From Streptomyces sp. RKAG293 (GTDB lineage: Bacteria > Actinomycetota > Actinomycetes > Streptomycetales > Streptomycetaceae), in the NCBI RefSeq assembly GCF_023701745.1, contig NZ_JAJOZB010000001.1, positions 434,001-498,000 of the forward strand: 64,000 nucleotides of DNA. The letters are read 5' to 3'. Each line of letters begins with the position of its first letter. Position 1 is the first letter of the stretch. The position numbers and the translations under genes were made by a program. Under the pieces are notes generated by a model. It was not told the DNA's origin. It was given only the letters and a program-made list of their open reading frames with translations, and ran no database searches. Positions 17,671-26,171 of this stretch are shown here, in pieces.

Positions 17671-19401
17671 TCAACCGTCGAGTCCGGCGTGTCTGCTGTT
17701 CACCGTGGGGCTGAGCCCGGAACCGTGGGCAGGTGCCGCAAGCATCAGCGCTGAGTCCGCATGGAGCGTGATGCGCACCGGTGTGAAGGTGGTGGCGTCC
17801 ACCGGCGACTCCCCGGTGCCGGGATTGCGGGCGTAGCGCGGATGGGCGCCTCCGCTGATCTGCCAGCGTATGCGGTGACCGGCGGCGAAGCGGTGGGCGG
17901 CGTGACTCATCGGCACAGTGATCTGCGACGGCTCCTGCCCGTCCGTCCGCAGTCGGCCCAGCCCGTCGCAGATGTTGACGGAGCGGCCTTGTGCGTCCAC
18001 GTCGCACAGGCGGGTGAAGACGTCGGCGTGGCCGGTGTCCGTGGAGATGCTCAGCCGCGCGGAGACCGGGCCGAGAATGTCCAGGGGCTCGGTCAGCGGG
18101 GGGCCGGTGAAGGTCAGTACGTCGTCCCGGATCTCCAGGGTGCTGTTGTCGCGAGGACCGGCCGTACGGGAGAGCAGCGGGCCGCCGAGCGAGGGGGTGG
18201 GGTCGCTCGGGTCGTAGCGGAACGACATCAGTGGTGCGGATTCCGTGGGAGCCTGCTGGGCGAGGTCCCCCTGCGCGGTGGGAAACCACGGGCTGACGAC
18301 CGGGGCAGGCGGCCAGTCGTCGATGTCCCGCCAGTCGTCTTCGCCGCCGACGTGCACGCGCACCCTGGTGGGGCGGAGGTCGAAGGGATCGGCGTACAGG
18401 TGCGCGCGGAGCCAGGCGAGGCTCTCGGCGAACACCTCGGGCCACCCCTGCTGCAGCGCGGATGTGTGGGTCCAGGGGCCGACGAGCAAGGCGGTCTCGC
18501 AGCCGGCCGCACGCAGTCGGCGGTACTGCTCGAAGGTCTGGTCGCCCAGCACATCGTGCCATCCGGTGATCAAACTGGTCGGCACGGTCAGCCGCTGCGC
18601 CACCGCTGCCAACGACGCGCCGCGCCAGTACGCATCCTCGGCGTCCGGGTGTGACATCACGTCGTCCAGCCAGGGCACATCGCCCCCGAGGGCGGACGCG
18701 TACGCCCCGCGCAGCGGCCACGCGGCGGTGACAGCACGCAGCCGCCACTGCAGACGCAGAGTCGCCCTCAGGAACGGTGCCATCCCCTGGTGCTGGTACG
18801 TCATGCCGACGCCGACGGCGAGGGCGTTCTCCAGGCGGAGCGCACCGTCTGCGTGGAACAAGGCGTGCGGATCGTGCAGTCCCACCTGCACCACCATCGC
18901 CTTCAACTCCGGTGGCGGGTCCTCGGCGAGGGCCCACTGCACATAGCCCAGGTAACTGGGGCCGACGGTCCCCAGCGTTCCGTTGAACCAGGGTTGCCCG
19001 CGCAGCCAGGACACGGTGGCCTGGCCGTCGGCGGCCTCGTTGCGCCACAGGTCGAACTCGCCGCCGGAACCACCGGTGCCGCGGCAGCTCTGCAGCACCA
19101 CGTGGAAGCCCTGTTCGGCGAAGAGCATGCCGTACATGGGGGACCAGGGCAGGCCCCTGCCGTACGGCGAGCGCACCAAGAGGGTGGGGAAGTCGCCCTC
19201 GGCGCGTGGGAAGTAGTGGTCCGTGATCAGCGGGCTGCCGTCGGCGGCCGGCACCAGCAGCCCGGGCTCCCACCCGACATCGTGCCGCTTGGCCGGGAGG
19301 CCGCGCCAGGTCGCCCTCATGATCCGTGAGGCCAGTGGCGGCTTACCGGAAGGTGGTGCCCAGGTCGGCCTCGTCGCGGAACCGTTCGTGCGTGCTGCCA
19401 T
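17671..19401 (-). CDS. CocE/NonD family hydrolase
   Basis: A 576-residue hydrolase, start at ATG 19401 behind AGGAGGGG. The N-terminal alpha/beta-hydrolase domain has LLVRSPYGRGL, the oxyanion region VVLQSCRGTGGSGGEF and the nucleophile elbow GTVGPSYLG with Ser149. The C-terminal half is the beta-sandwich (jelly-roll) typical of CocE and X-Pro dipeptidyl-peptidases, from about EPLDILGPVSARLSISTDT. Such enzymes cleave esters or acyl-peptides. No signal peptide is seen. It is divergent from a TetR regulator that probably controls it. Confidence 0.9.
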   Translation of the reverse strand: MAARTNGSATRPTWAPPSGKPPLASRIMRATWRGLPAKRHDVGWEPGLLVPAADGSPLITDHYFPRAEGDFPTLLVRSPYGRGLPWSPMYGMLFAEQGFHVVLQSCRGTGGSGGEFDLWRNEAADGQATVSWLRGQPWFNGTLGTVGPSYLGYVQWALAEDPPPELKAMVVQVGLHDPHALFHADGALRLENALAVGVGMTYQHQGMAPFLRATLRLQWRLRAVTAAWPLRGAYASALGGDVPWLDDVMSHPDAEDAYWRGASLAAVAQRLTVPTSLITGWHDVLGDQTFEQYRRLRAAGCETALLVGPWTHTSALQQGWPEVFAESLAWLRAHLYADPFDLRPTRVRVHVGGEDDWRDIDDWPPAPVVSPWFPTAQGDLAQQAPTESAPLMSFRYDPSDPTPSLGGPLLSRTAGPRDNSTLEIRDDVLTFTGPPLTEPLDILGPVSARLSISTDTGHADVFTRLCDVDAQGRSVNICDGLGRLRTDGQEPSQITVPMSHAAHRFAAGHRIRWQISGGAHPRYARNPGTGESPVDATTFTPVRITLHADSALMLAAPAHGSGLSPTVNSRHAGLDG

Positions 19402-19420
19402 CGTTCCCCTCCTCTTTATC

Positions 19421-19433
19421 CGTACGATGTACG
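19421..19433. promoter_or_regulatory. Operator palindrome CGTAC-GAT-GTACG
   Basis: A 13-base perfect palindrome with a 3-base centre, 20 bases before the CocE start and 63 before the TetR start. It is the only clear dyad in this divergent gap and is the likely TetR binding site. Confidence 0.6.
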
Positions 19434-19496
19434 AGAATACCTCATGCTTGGATGAGACCCGCAAGGGCCGCCTCGATCAAGGGAGGAGCGCGGACC

Positions 19497-20213
19497 ATGC
19501 CCCGTGCAGGAGAGGCCGGCACCCCAGGTGTCGACCCTGAGCAGCTCTGGCTGGGCTCCACCAAGCCCCGTAGGGGCCGAAAGCCCGCCTACAGCCGAGA
19601 GGCGATCACGGCGGCAGCCGTCGCCCTGGCGGACGCGGAGGGGCTCGAAGCGGTCACCATGCGGAGAGTCGCCGCAGAGGTCGGAGCCGGCGCCATGTCG
19701 CTGTACAGCTACGCCCCCGACAAGGAGACGCTGCTGGAACTGATGGTCGACCACGTCAGCGGCGAACTGCCGACCGCGCACGCGCCCACCGGCGACTGGC
19801 GTGCCGAGTTGAAGGCCATCGCCCACCTCCAGCGCGCCCACATGCTGCGGCACCCCTGGCTGCCCGCCGCTCTGGCCGGCCGCCGCATCCCCGGCCCCAA
19901 CACCCTGGCCTTCCTGGAACGCGCGCTTGCCGCCCTGCGGCCCACCGGGCTGGACGGTGCGGCGAAGCTGGAGGTCTTCGCCCAACTCACCGCATTCGTG
20001 GCCGGGCACGTCGCCCATGAGATCGCGGGAGCCGCAGCCTTGCGGTCCCCCGACCGAGTCGCAGCCGAAGTCCGCTACCTCACCGCTGTCGCTGCGGACG
20101 GCCGTCACCCGGAACTCGCCGAAGCCCTCGCCGCCCCCGGCCGCCCCCTCACACCCGAAGCCACCTTCACCCGGTTCCTCAACCGCCTGATCGACGGCCT
20201 GAACACCGACTGA
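19497..20213 (+). CDS. TetR family repressor with TetR_C-type ligand domain
   Basis: A 238-residue regulator starting at ATG 19497 behind GGGAGGAG. The basic linker KPRRGRKPAYSREAITAAAV leads into the HTH (VTMRRVAAEVGAGAMSLYSY). The C-terminal part (LPTAHAPTGDWRAELKAIAH, HPWLPAALAGRRIPGPNTL) resembles the true tetracycline-repressor C-terminal domain. It is divergent from the CocE-type hydrolase and likely represses it through the dyad at 19421. Confidence 0.87.
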   Translation: MPRAGEAGTPGVDPEQLWLGSTKPRRGRKPAYSREAITAAAVALADAEGLEAVTMRRVAAEVGAGAMSLYSYAPDKETLLELMVDHVSGELPTAHAPTGDWRAELKAIAHLQRAHMLRHPWLPAALAGRRIPGPNTLAFLERALAALRPTGLDGAAKLEVFAQLTAFVAGHVAHEIAGAAALRSPDRVAAEVRYLTAVAADGRHPELAEALAAPGRPLTPEATFTRFLNRLIDGLNTD

Positions 20214-20379
20214 TCCCGCCCCGTCGCACCGTGCCCGTTCTCACAAATGACCGGTTGCGAGGGCTGTGAGGGGGGATCCGACACCCGCCGGCCGCCGCGG
20301 TGGCGACGACCACCCGGATCGGTGGCCGCCACCCCCGCCTCCTGCCGTACATGGAGCGTTGGTCACGATTCAACCGAAA

Positions 20380-20427
20380 CCCGCCAGAGCCGGACGGCCG
20401 TTCATATGATGTGCCTTCTCTGGCGGG
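20380..20427 (+). promoter_or_regulatory. Stem-loop in the leader of the small lipoprotein gene
   Basis: Arms CCCGCCAGAG (20380-20389) and CTCTGGCGGG (20418-20427) pair perfectly across a 28-base loop, 19 bases upstream of the ATG at 20446 and just before its GGTGGGGG ribosome site. It could be the terminator of the TetR gene or a leader structure of the lipoprotein. A separate palindrome GGTGGCCGCCACC lies at 20321-20333. No gene is seen in 20214-20445. Confidence 0.4.
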
Positions 20428-20445
20428 CTTCTGGTGGGGGTACCG

Positions 20446-20970
20446 ATGCACAGCGCCGATCCGAACAGCGACACCAACGCCCGAAGCGACATGAATGATG
20501 GCGGCATCCGGCGCGGACGGCGCAGGGGAGCTGTCCGACGGGCACTGGTCGCCGTGGTGGTGGCGGGGATCGCCGTGGCCTGCGGCCCAGTCCCCAGCGA
20601 CGCACCCGCCACCGCCCCGTCCTCGACCGCTGCTTCGGCGGTCCCGACCACGTCCTCCCCCGTCCCGACACCGTCGCCTTCAACCACCGCCGCACCCTCC
20701 CCTTCGATCACCCCCGTCGTGAGCACCGGCCAGAAGACGCCGACCACCGCCCCGACGACCCGGCACACGGCCACACCGAGGCCCACCACCAAGGCCCCGC
20801 ACACAACAAAGCCTGCGCCCGCCGAGTGCGAGATCGTTTCCAACGCGGGGAATTGCTACAACGCGGGCCAGTTCTGCCGCAACGCCGACATCGGCAACTC
20901 CACGCACGCGGGGAACGGGCGCATGATCTACTGCCGCCAGGACGGCAGCCGGGGGCGCTGGGGTTACTGA
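20446..20970 (+). CDS. Small lipoprotein with Ser/Thr/Pro linker and four-Cys C-terminal domain
   Basis: About 174 residues. After a basic N-terminus the helix RALVAVVVAGIAVAC ends in a lipobox cysteine. A roughly 80-residue linker rich in Pro, Thr and Ser (STTAAPSPSITPVV and similar) follows. The last 48 residues form a compact domain with four cysteines (CEIVSNAGNCYNAGQFCRNA and GRMIYCRQD) and probably two disulfides. The layout is of a surface domain held away from the membrane on a stalk. I do not recognise a named family. The GTG at 20434 is a less likely start. Confidence 0.7.
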   Translation: MHSADPNSDTNARSDMNDGGIRRGRRRGAVRRALVAVVVAGIAVACGPVPSDAPATAPSSTAASAVPTTSSPVPTPSPSTTAAPSPSITPVVSTGQKTPTTAPTTRHTATPRPTTKAPHTTKPAPAECEIVSNAGNCYNAGQFCRNADIGNSTHAGNGRMIYCRQDGSRGRWGY

Positions 20971-21103
20971 CACGTCGTCGGTGCCGACCGGGGTTTACGC
21001 GCGATCAGCGGTCCCGGCCCGAGCAGGGCCACGACGCTGGGCTCGTAGTGCGGTACCGGGGATGAAGTGGCTGCCTGCCGTCAGCAGGACGGCCGCATGC
21101 AGG

Positions 21104-21380
21104 CTAGGTGGCTTCGGCGCTGACGCGGCCGGACGTGACGGCTTCGGTCAGCGCCCGGTGGTCGCTCTCGTTCTGGTCGGCGTAGCTTTCGGAGAACGTC
21201 ACCAGGGCTCGGTCGAACGTGTCGCGGCGGCCCAGGTACGAGGCGATGGCGATGCGGTCCCCGGACCTGGCGTGGGCGCGGGCGAGGGTGGCGCCGCAGA
21301 GCTCCGCGAACGTACGCATGCCCCTCGGCACCATCAGGGAGGGCTCGAAGATGCCCTTCCAGTCGTGGAGTTGACGCATG
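21104..21380 (-). pseudogene. DUF2252 protein remnant, 5'-truncated
   Basis: The minus strand reads HMRQLHDWKGIFEPSLMVPR, GMRTFAELCGATLARAHARS and GDRIAIASYLGRRDTFDRAL to a TAG at 21104-21106. This is the C-terminal 90 residues of DUF2252 proteins, which are normally over 400 residues long and kinase-like. Upstream of about 21380 the homology stops abruptly and is replaced by coding sequence of the glucose dehydrogenase remnant on the other strand. The gene has lost its start and most of its length. Confidence 0.8.
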
Positions 21381-22015
21381 TGGACCCGGAGCTGGGCGTG
21401 CTGGGGGTCCTGCTGGAGCCGGCTTCGGTGGTGGCCAAGGCGTGGGAGCACATCTACGCGATCGGTCACCGGACGTTCTGGGACCCGCGCACCGTGCTGG
21501 TGGTGGGAGCCGGTCCGATCGGGCTGCTGGCCGCTCTGCTGGCTCGGCAGCGGGGGCTTGAGGTTCATGTGATGGACCAGGTCACGGGTGGCCCCAAACC
21601 CGTGCTCGTCGAGGCGCTCGGGGCTCGCTATCACAACGGGGCGGTGGCGGACCTGGGGCTGAGTCCGGACATCGTCGTGGAGTGCACCGGGGTGCCCGCG
21701 CTGATCCAGCAGTCCGCCGAGGTGGCGGCGCCCGGCGGCATCGTGTGTCTGACCGGTGTCGGGTCGTTGACCGACCGCTCGGCCGGCGGCATCGAGAGCG
21801 GGCTCGCCACCACCGCGGTCCTGCGCAATCTCGTGCTCTTCGGCTCCGTCAACGCCAACCGCCGCCACTACTACCTGGCCGCCCGGGCACTCAGCCGGGC
21901 GGACCGGGGCTGGCTGGAGGGACTGGTGACCCGGCGCGTCGCCCCGCACGACATCGTCCAAGCACTGCACCGGGACCCGGACGACATCAAGGTCATCCTC
22001 GACTTCACCGCCTGA
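21376..22015 (+). pseudogene. Glucose 1-dehydrogenase remnant, 5'-truncated
   Basis: From about 21376 the plus strand reads VDPELGVLGVLLEPASVVAK, the Rossmann motif VLVVGAGPIGLLAALLARQR, and SVNANRRHYYLAARAL to a TGA at 22015. This is the NADP-binding and C-terminal half of zinc-type glucose 1-dehydrogenase (about 213 of 350 residues). The catalytic N-terminal domain with the zinc ligands is missing. Homology begins exactly where the DUF2252 remnant on the opposite strand begins. Confidence 0.8.
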
Positions 22016-22099
22016 CCGGCACTCCGACCGTCGCTCACCCCGCGAATCCGCTCCCCCGACAGATGTCCTTCCGCCGGACCCTCGCACAAAGGAACCGAC

Positions 22100-23994
22100 A
22101 TGACCGACGCGACCGACACGGGCTTCCCCCCGATCTCCGACTACGCGTTCCTCAGCGACTGCCACTCGGTGGCCCTGGTGGGCCGCGACGCGTCAGTGGA
22201 GTGGGCGTGCTTCCACCGCTTCGACCAGCGCTCGGTATTCGCCCGGATCCTGGACCGCGAACGAGGCGGCTACTTTCGCATCGCCCCGGTCGCGGAGTAC
22301 ACCACCACCCGGCGCTACCTGCCGGACACCAACGTCCTGGAAACCCGCTTCGAGACCGCCACCGGGGCCGTGACGGTCACCGACTGTCTGCCGGTACGCG
22401 AGACCTCACCCGTCCCGGCCGCGTCGAGCGCCGACCCCCGGACGGGTTGCTCCTGCGCACCGTGCGCGGCGAGACAGGCACCGTGGAACTGCGGCTGGAG
22501 TTCGCTCCCCGATTCGAGTACGGGCTCACCACTCCCTTCGTCGAACACCCGGACGAGGACCTGGCCGTGGTCACCGGTGGCCCCGACTCCCTGCTCCTGC
22601 AGAGCGAACTGGGGGCGCTGAGCACCGACGAGACCGGCATGTGCACGTCTCGTGCGAGCGTGGACCAGGGGCAGGTGGCCTACGTCGCCCTCACCTACGC
22701 GGCGGCCGGGGCGCTGACCGTCCGCAGGTTCTCCCGCGCGGACCTGAGCGGCCGATCGGCGGAGACCATCGCCTTCTGGACCAACTGGGCCGCCCGGTGC
22801 ACCTACCAAGGCCCGCACCGCGACGCCGTGGTGCGCAGCGCCCTGGTCCTCAAGGGGCTCATCTACGACGAGACCGGAGCCCTCGCCGCGGCACCCACCA
22901 CCTCGCTGCCCGAGGAGATCGGCGGCGAGCGCAACTGGGACTACCGCTACACCTGGCTGCGTGACTCCGCTGCGATGCTGGCCGCCCTCGGCGCCATCGG
23001 GTACCTGGAAGAGGCCCAGCACTTCGCGGACTGGCTGCTGCGCACCACCGCAGGCCGGGCCGAGGACCTGCAGATCATGTACGGCATCGGTGGGGAGCGG
23101 CTGCTCCACGAAGTGGACCTCGACCATCGGAAGGGCTATCGCGGGTCGCGCCCGGTACGGGTGGACAACGGCGCCTGGGACCAGTTCCAGCTCGACACCT
23201 ACGGCGAACTGCTGGCCGCGGCCTTCCTCGTCCTGAAGCTGCGCGGCGCGCAGACACTGACGCCGCGCGGTGCCGCCTTTCTGTGCGACGTGGTGGAGCT
23301 GAACATCAAGCGGTGGCAGGAGGTCGACGAGGGGATCTGGGAGATCCGCGGAGGACGGCGGCACTTCGTCTTCTCCAAGTTGATGGCCCGGCTCGCCGTG
23401 GACTGCGGTCTCCACATCCTGGACCTGAACCCTGCGCTGACCCAGGACCCGGGGGTGCGTGAGCGCTGGCAGGACGCGCGCCAGGAGATGCGCACCGCCC
23501 TGGAGACCCGGGGGGTGGACCCGAAGACCGGTGCCTTTCTGCGGGCCTTCGAACACGATGAGCTCGACGCCTCGGCCCTGCAGGTGGGCCTGCGGGGCTT
23601 CCTGCCGCCCGACGATCCGAGGATCCTGGCGACGATCGACCGCATCGAAGCCGAACTGACGCGCAACGGTCACGTCTACCGCTACCTCGGCGAGGACGGG
23701 CTGCAGGGCGAGGAGGGCACCTTCGTCTTCTGCACCCTGTGGATGGCGTCCGCCCTGGCCCGTGCCGGCCGTACCGACGCCGCCGAGACGTACCTGACCC
23801 GGGTCCTGGACTGCGCCAACGACCTTGGACTGCTGGCCGAGGAGATCGACCCCGGCACGGGAGAACAGCTCGGCAACTTCCCTCAGGGCTTCAGCCATCT
23901 CGGCGTCATCGGAGCAGTACTGAACCCCGCTCACGCCCAACCCGGCGCCGACGCCTTCTGGATCGACCGGTGGAAGGACCTGAAGGGGAGGTGA
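22100..23994 (+). pseudogene. Glycoside hydrolase family 15 protein (glucoamylase/trehalase type), frameshifted
   Basis: Starts at ATG 22100 behind AAGGAAC and reads ISDYAFLSDCHSVALVGRDA and the N-terminal beta-sandwich domain to about 22434. The remaining frame, from PDGLLLRTVRGETGTVELRL on, continues in another phase with the (alpha/alpha)6 catalytic landmarks GERNWDYRYTWLRDSAAML, DNGAWDQFQLDTYGELLAA and EEIDPGTGEQLGNFPQGFSH. One extra C in the five-C run at 22435-22439 restores a 631-residue protein. GH15 members of this type act on alpha-glucans or trehalose. It follows the glucose dehydrogenase remnant by 84 bases. Confidence 0.85.
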
Positions 23995-24052
23995 GCCGCA
24001 AAGGGCCCGGCGGTGCCGAAAGGGCTTCGTGCGGGCTCGGGTCAACGTGTCG

Positions 24053-24089
24053 GCTCGTCGGCTCGTCAGCTCGTCAGCTCGTCAGCTCG
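24053..24089. repeat. Octanucleotide tandem repeat GCTCGTCA/G
   Basis: Four consecutive 8-base units (GCTCGTCG once, then GCTCGTCA three times) plus a partial fifth, with related GGCTCGTC just upstream. The repeat includes the stop codon of the GAP-family gene on the minus strand. Because 8 is not a multiple of 3, changes in copy number would alter the reading frame past the last coding residues. Confidence 0.8.
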
Positions 24090-24745
24090 AAGATGGCCCT
24101 GCCCGCCAGCATGATCCCCAGGAACAAGCAGATGGCGACAATGGCCTGGTCCTGGTGTGCTGCCAGCCAGGAGCGCAGGCCGGTCAAGATCCGCTCGGCC
24201 CTCCTTGGTGTGAAGACCATCAGGAGTTCCATCGTCAGAAGGCTGGCGGTGGCGAGGATGCAGAAGGCCAGCAGGGCGACGTAGGTCGCGCCGTGGGCGA
24301 GGTCCGCTTCCACGACCGTGGAGGCCGCGGCGGCGACCATCCCCCAGGGTTGCAGCAGCACGGCGAGCCCGGCGGCCGACCACACGGACGCCTGGTGCAT
24401 CCGGGATGGCGGCGCGGCCGCGTCCGGGGCGGGCTGAGCCGTGTCCATGGGAGCGGAGGAGCGGCGGCTGCGGCGTCGGTGTTCGCCGTACAGGACCAGG
24501 GAGACGCCGATGGCCAGCTTGGCGGCCAGTGCGGCTGTGGAGGGCGGGCTCCTGGGCGCGGGCGGCTCACCGCCGGTCAGGATCAGGACCGCACCGATCA
24601 CGGCCACCAGACACGCCAACCAGGCCAGGATGAACGCCAGCCCCTTCCAGACGCCGCCGGGTGAGGAGAGCACCAGCACGAAAGCCATGATCGGCAGGGG
24701 ATAGAGCGTGATGGCCAGACCGATGAGGACCAGGTCGAGCACCAT
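24074..24745 (-). CDS. GAP/Sap family membrane protein
   Basis: A 223-residue protein with six hydrophobic helices: LVLIGLAITLYPLPIMAFVL, WKGLAFILAWLACLVAVIGA, a central one at KLAIGVSLVLYG, then after a polar loop with Pro/Ala residues three more. The pattern and the conserved PLPIMAFVLVLSSPGG match the GAP family of LysE-like transporters, which includes mycobacterial proteins linked to glycolipid export. Start at ATG 24745; a GTG two codons upstream is possible. Substrate unknown. Confidence 0.75.
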   Translation of the reverse strand: MVLDLVLIGLAITLYPLPIMAFVLVLSSPGGVWKGLAFILAWLACLVAVIGAVLILTGGEPPAPRSPPSTAALAAKLAIGVSLVLYGEHRRRSRRSSAPMDTAQPAPDAAAPPSRMHQASVWSAAGLAVLLQPWGMVAAAASTVVEADLAHGATYVALLAFCILATASLLTMELLMVFTPRRAERILTGLRSWLAAHQDQAIVAICLFLGIMLAGRAIFELTS

Positions 24746-24862
24746 CGTCACACCCCTCTCACCGGGCCGGCCGTCCCCTCATGTTCACGCCTCGTCCGGC
24801 CCTGCACCACTCCTGCGGCGGTCCCGCCTGTCGCTCGACCGGCCGGGGGCCGAGAATGCAGA

Positions 24863-26128
24863 TTGTGGCCAATCTCAGCGCACTCCGCGGCAGCCTCCGA
24901 CCCGGCCCCACCTGGTCGGCAGGTGGGTTCGGACAGCGGGAACGGCGACGGAGTCTGGCACAGGCCCCTGTGCGTCACGGTCGGCCTGGGAGCGGGACTG
25001 CTCCTCCCCCACGTCGCGCTTCACCCGATGATCGGTGCCGATCGCGCGGCCGATCTGCTGTTCGCCCTGGGCTTCGGAGTGATCGGCCTGGTCAGCATCA
25101 TCTTCTCGCTGCTGTTCCTGGTCGTTCAGTGGGCCGCGACGACGTTCACACCGCGTCTGGGCCTGTTCCGCGACGACCCGATCGTGTGGCGCACGTTCGC
25201 CTTCTCCCTCGGGGTCTTCGTCTTCTGCATCGCCGCGGCGCTGTCCATCATCAGCCGAACGGAAGTCTCCATCGCGGTCCCGGTGATCGCGATGATCCTG
25301 GCACTGGTCACGCTGGCGTTCATGTACACGCTGCGGAGCCGTGCCTTCGCCTCGATCCAACTCGGCCCCTGCCTGCACGCGATCAGCGACCGGACACGAC
25401 ACGTCGTCAACACCGTCCACGACCGTCCGCTGGGCGACCAGGCCTCGGCCGGGTCCGGCCTGCCGGCCGAGGCCGACGGGTCTCCTGTCCTCTGGCCCGA
25501 CTACGGGGCAGTGCTGTGCGGGATCGACGTTCCCACGTTGGTGGAGGTGGCTCGCACGCACGACTGCCTGATCGTGCTGTGCCAGGCTCCTGGCCAACTG
25601 CTGGTCAGGAACCGTCCCGTGGCACGCATCCACGCGGGCACGCTTCCACCCGACGCGCTCCTGGCAGCCCTGGCACCAGGAGTGGAACGCACCTTCGACC
25701 AGGACCCGGAGATCGGAATGCGGCTACTGGCGGACATCGCCCTGCGTGGTCTGTCCCCGGCGATCAACGACCCGGCCACCGCCGTGCAGGCCCTGGACCA
25801 CATCGAAGACCTCTTGCTCCTGCTGGCCGACCGCGATCTCGACGTCGGCCGGGTCCACGACGCCGACGGCACGCTGCGGGTCATGGTGCCTGGCCCGGAC
25901 TGGGACCGGTACCTCAGCACCGCCCTCGACGACGTGATCAACAGTGCGCAGACCATCCCCCTGGCCCTCCACCGGATCCGTCTTCTGCTGCAGCACGTCC
26001 TGGACGCCGGCCCCGAGACACGCCGCCCGCAACTCCGGGAACGGCTCACCCGGGTGGAGCAACTGATTGCGCGCTGCTTCCCTGCCTCCTCGGCACCGAA
26101 CCCGGCAGCCGACACCGACAGCCATTGA
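24863..26128 (+). CDS. DUF2254 family membrane protein
   Basis: A 421-residue protein read from TTG 24863; the true start may be later because the first 30 residues look non-coding. Four hydrophobic helices lie between residues 35 and 155 (LCVTVGLGAGLLLPHVALHP, FGVIGLVSIIFSLLFLVVQW, TFAFSLGVFVFCIAAALSII, ALVTLAFMYTLRSRA). The soluble C-terminal half contains the conserved RLLADIALRGLSPAINDPAT motif of DUF2254. Biological role unknown; it may be a channel-like or sensor protein. Its stop is 43 bases from the stop of the convergent kinase-like gene. Confidence 0.85.
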   Translation: MWPISAHSAAASDPAPPGRQVGSDSGNGDGVWHRPLCVTVGLGAGLLLPHVALHPMIGADRAADLLFALGFGVIGLVSIIFSLLFLVVQWAATTFTPRLGLFRDDPIVWRTFAFSLGVFVFCIAAALSIISRTEVSIAVPVIAMILALVTLAFMYTLRSRAFASIQLGPCLHAISDRTRHVVNTVHDRPLGDQASAGSGLPAEADGSPVLWPDYGAVLCGIDVPTLVEVARTHDCLIVLCQAPGQLLVRNRPVARIHAGTLPPDALLAALAPGVERTFDQDPEIGMRLLADIALRGLSPAINDPATAVQALDHIEDLLLLLADRDLDVGRVHDADGTLRVMVPGPDWDRYLSTALDDVINSAQTIPLALHRIRLLLQHVLDAGPETRRPQLRERLTRVEQLIARCFPASSAPNPAADTDSH

Positions 26129-26171
26129 CCATGGCGGCACCTGCCCTGCGGGCGTCGGCCTGATTCTGGGC

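Noticed and set aside
20321..20333. GGTGGCCGCCACC palindrome as a third copy of the 10049 repeat
   Set aside because: It shares only the core TGGCCGCCA with the repeat near the IclR gene; such GC palindromes are common by chance at this base composition.
24781..26163. 460-codon plus-strand frame overlapping DUF2254
   Set aside because: Arg/Pro-rich shadow of the DUF2254 gene.
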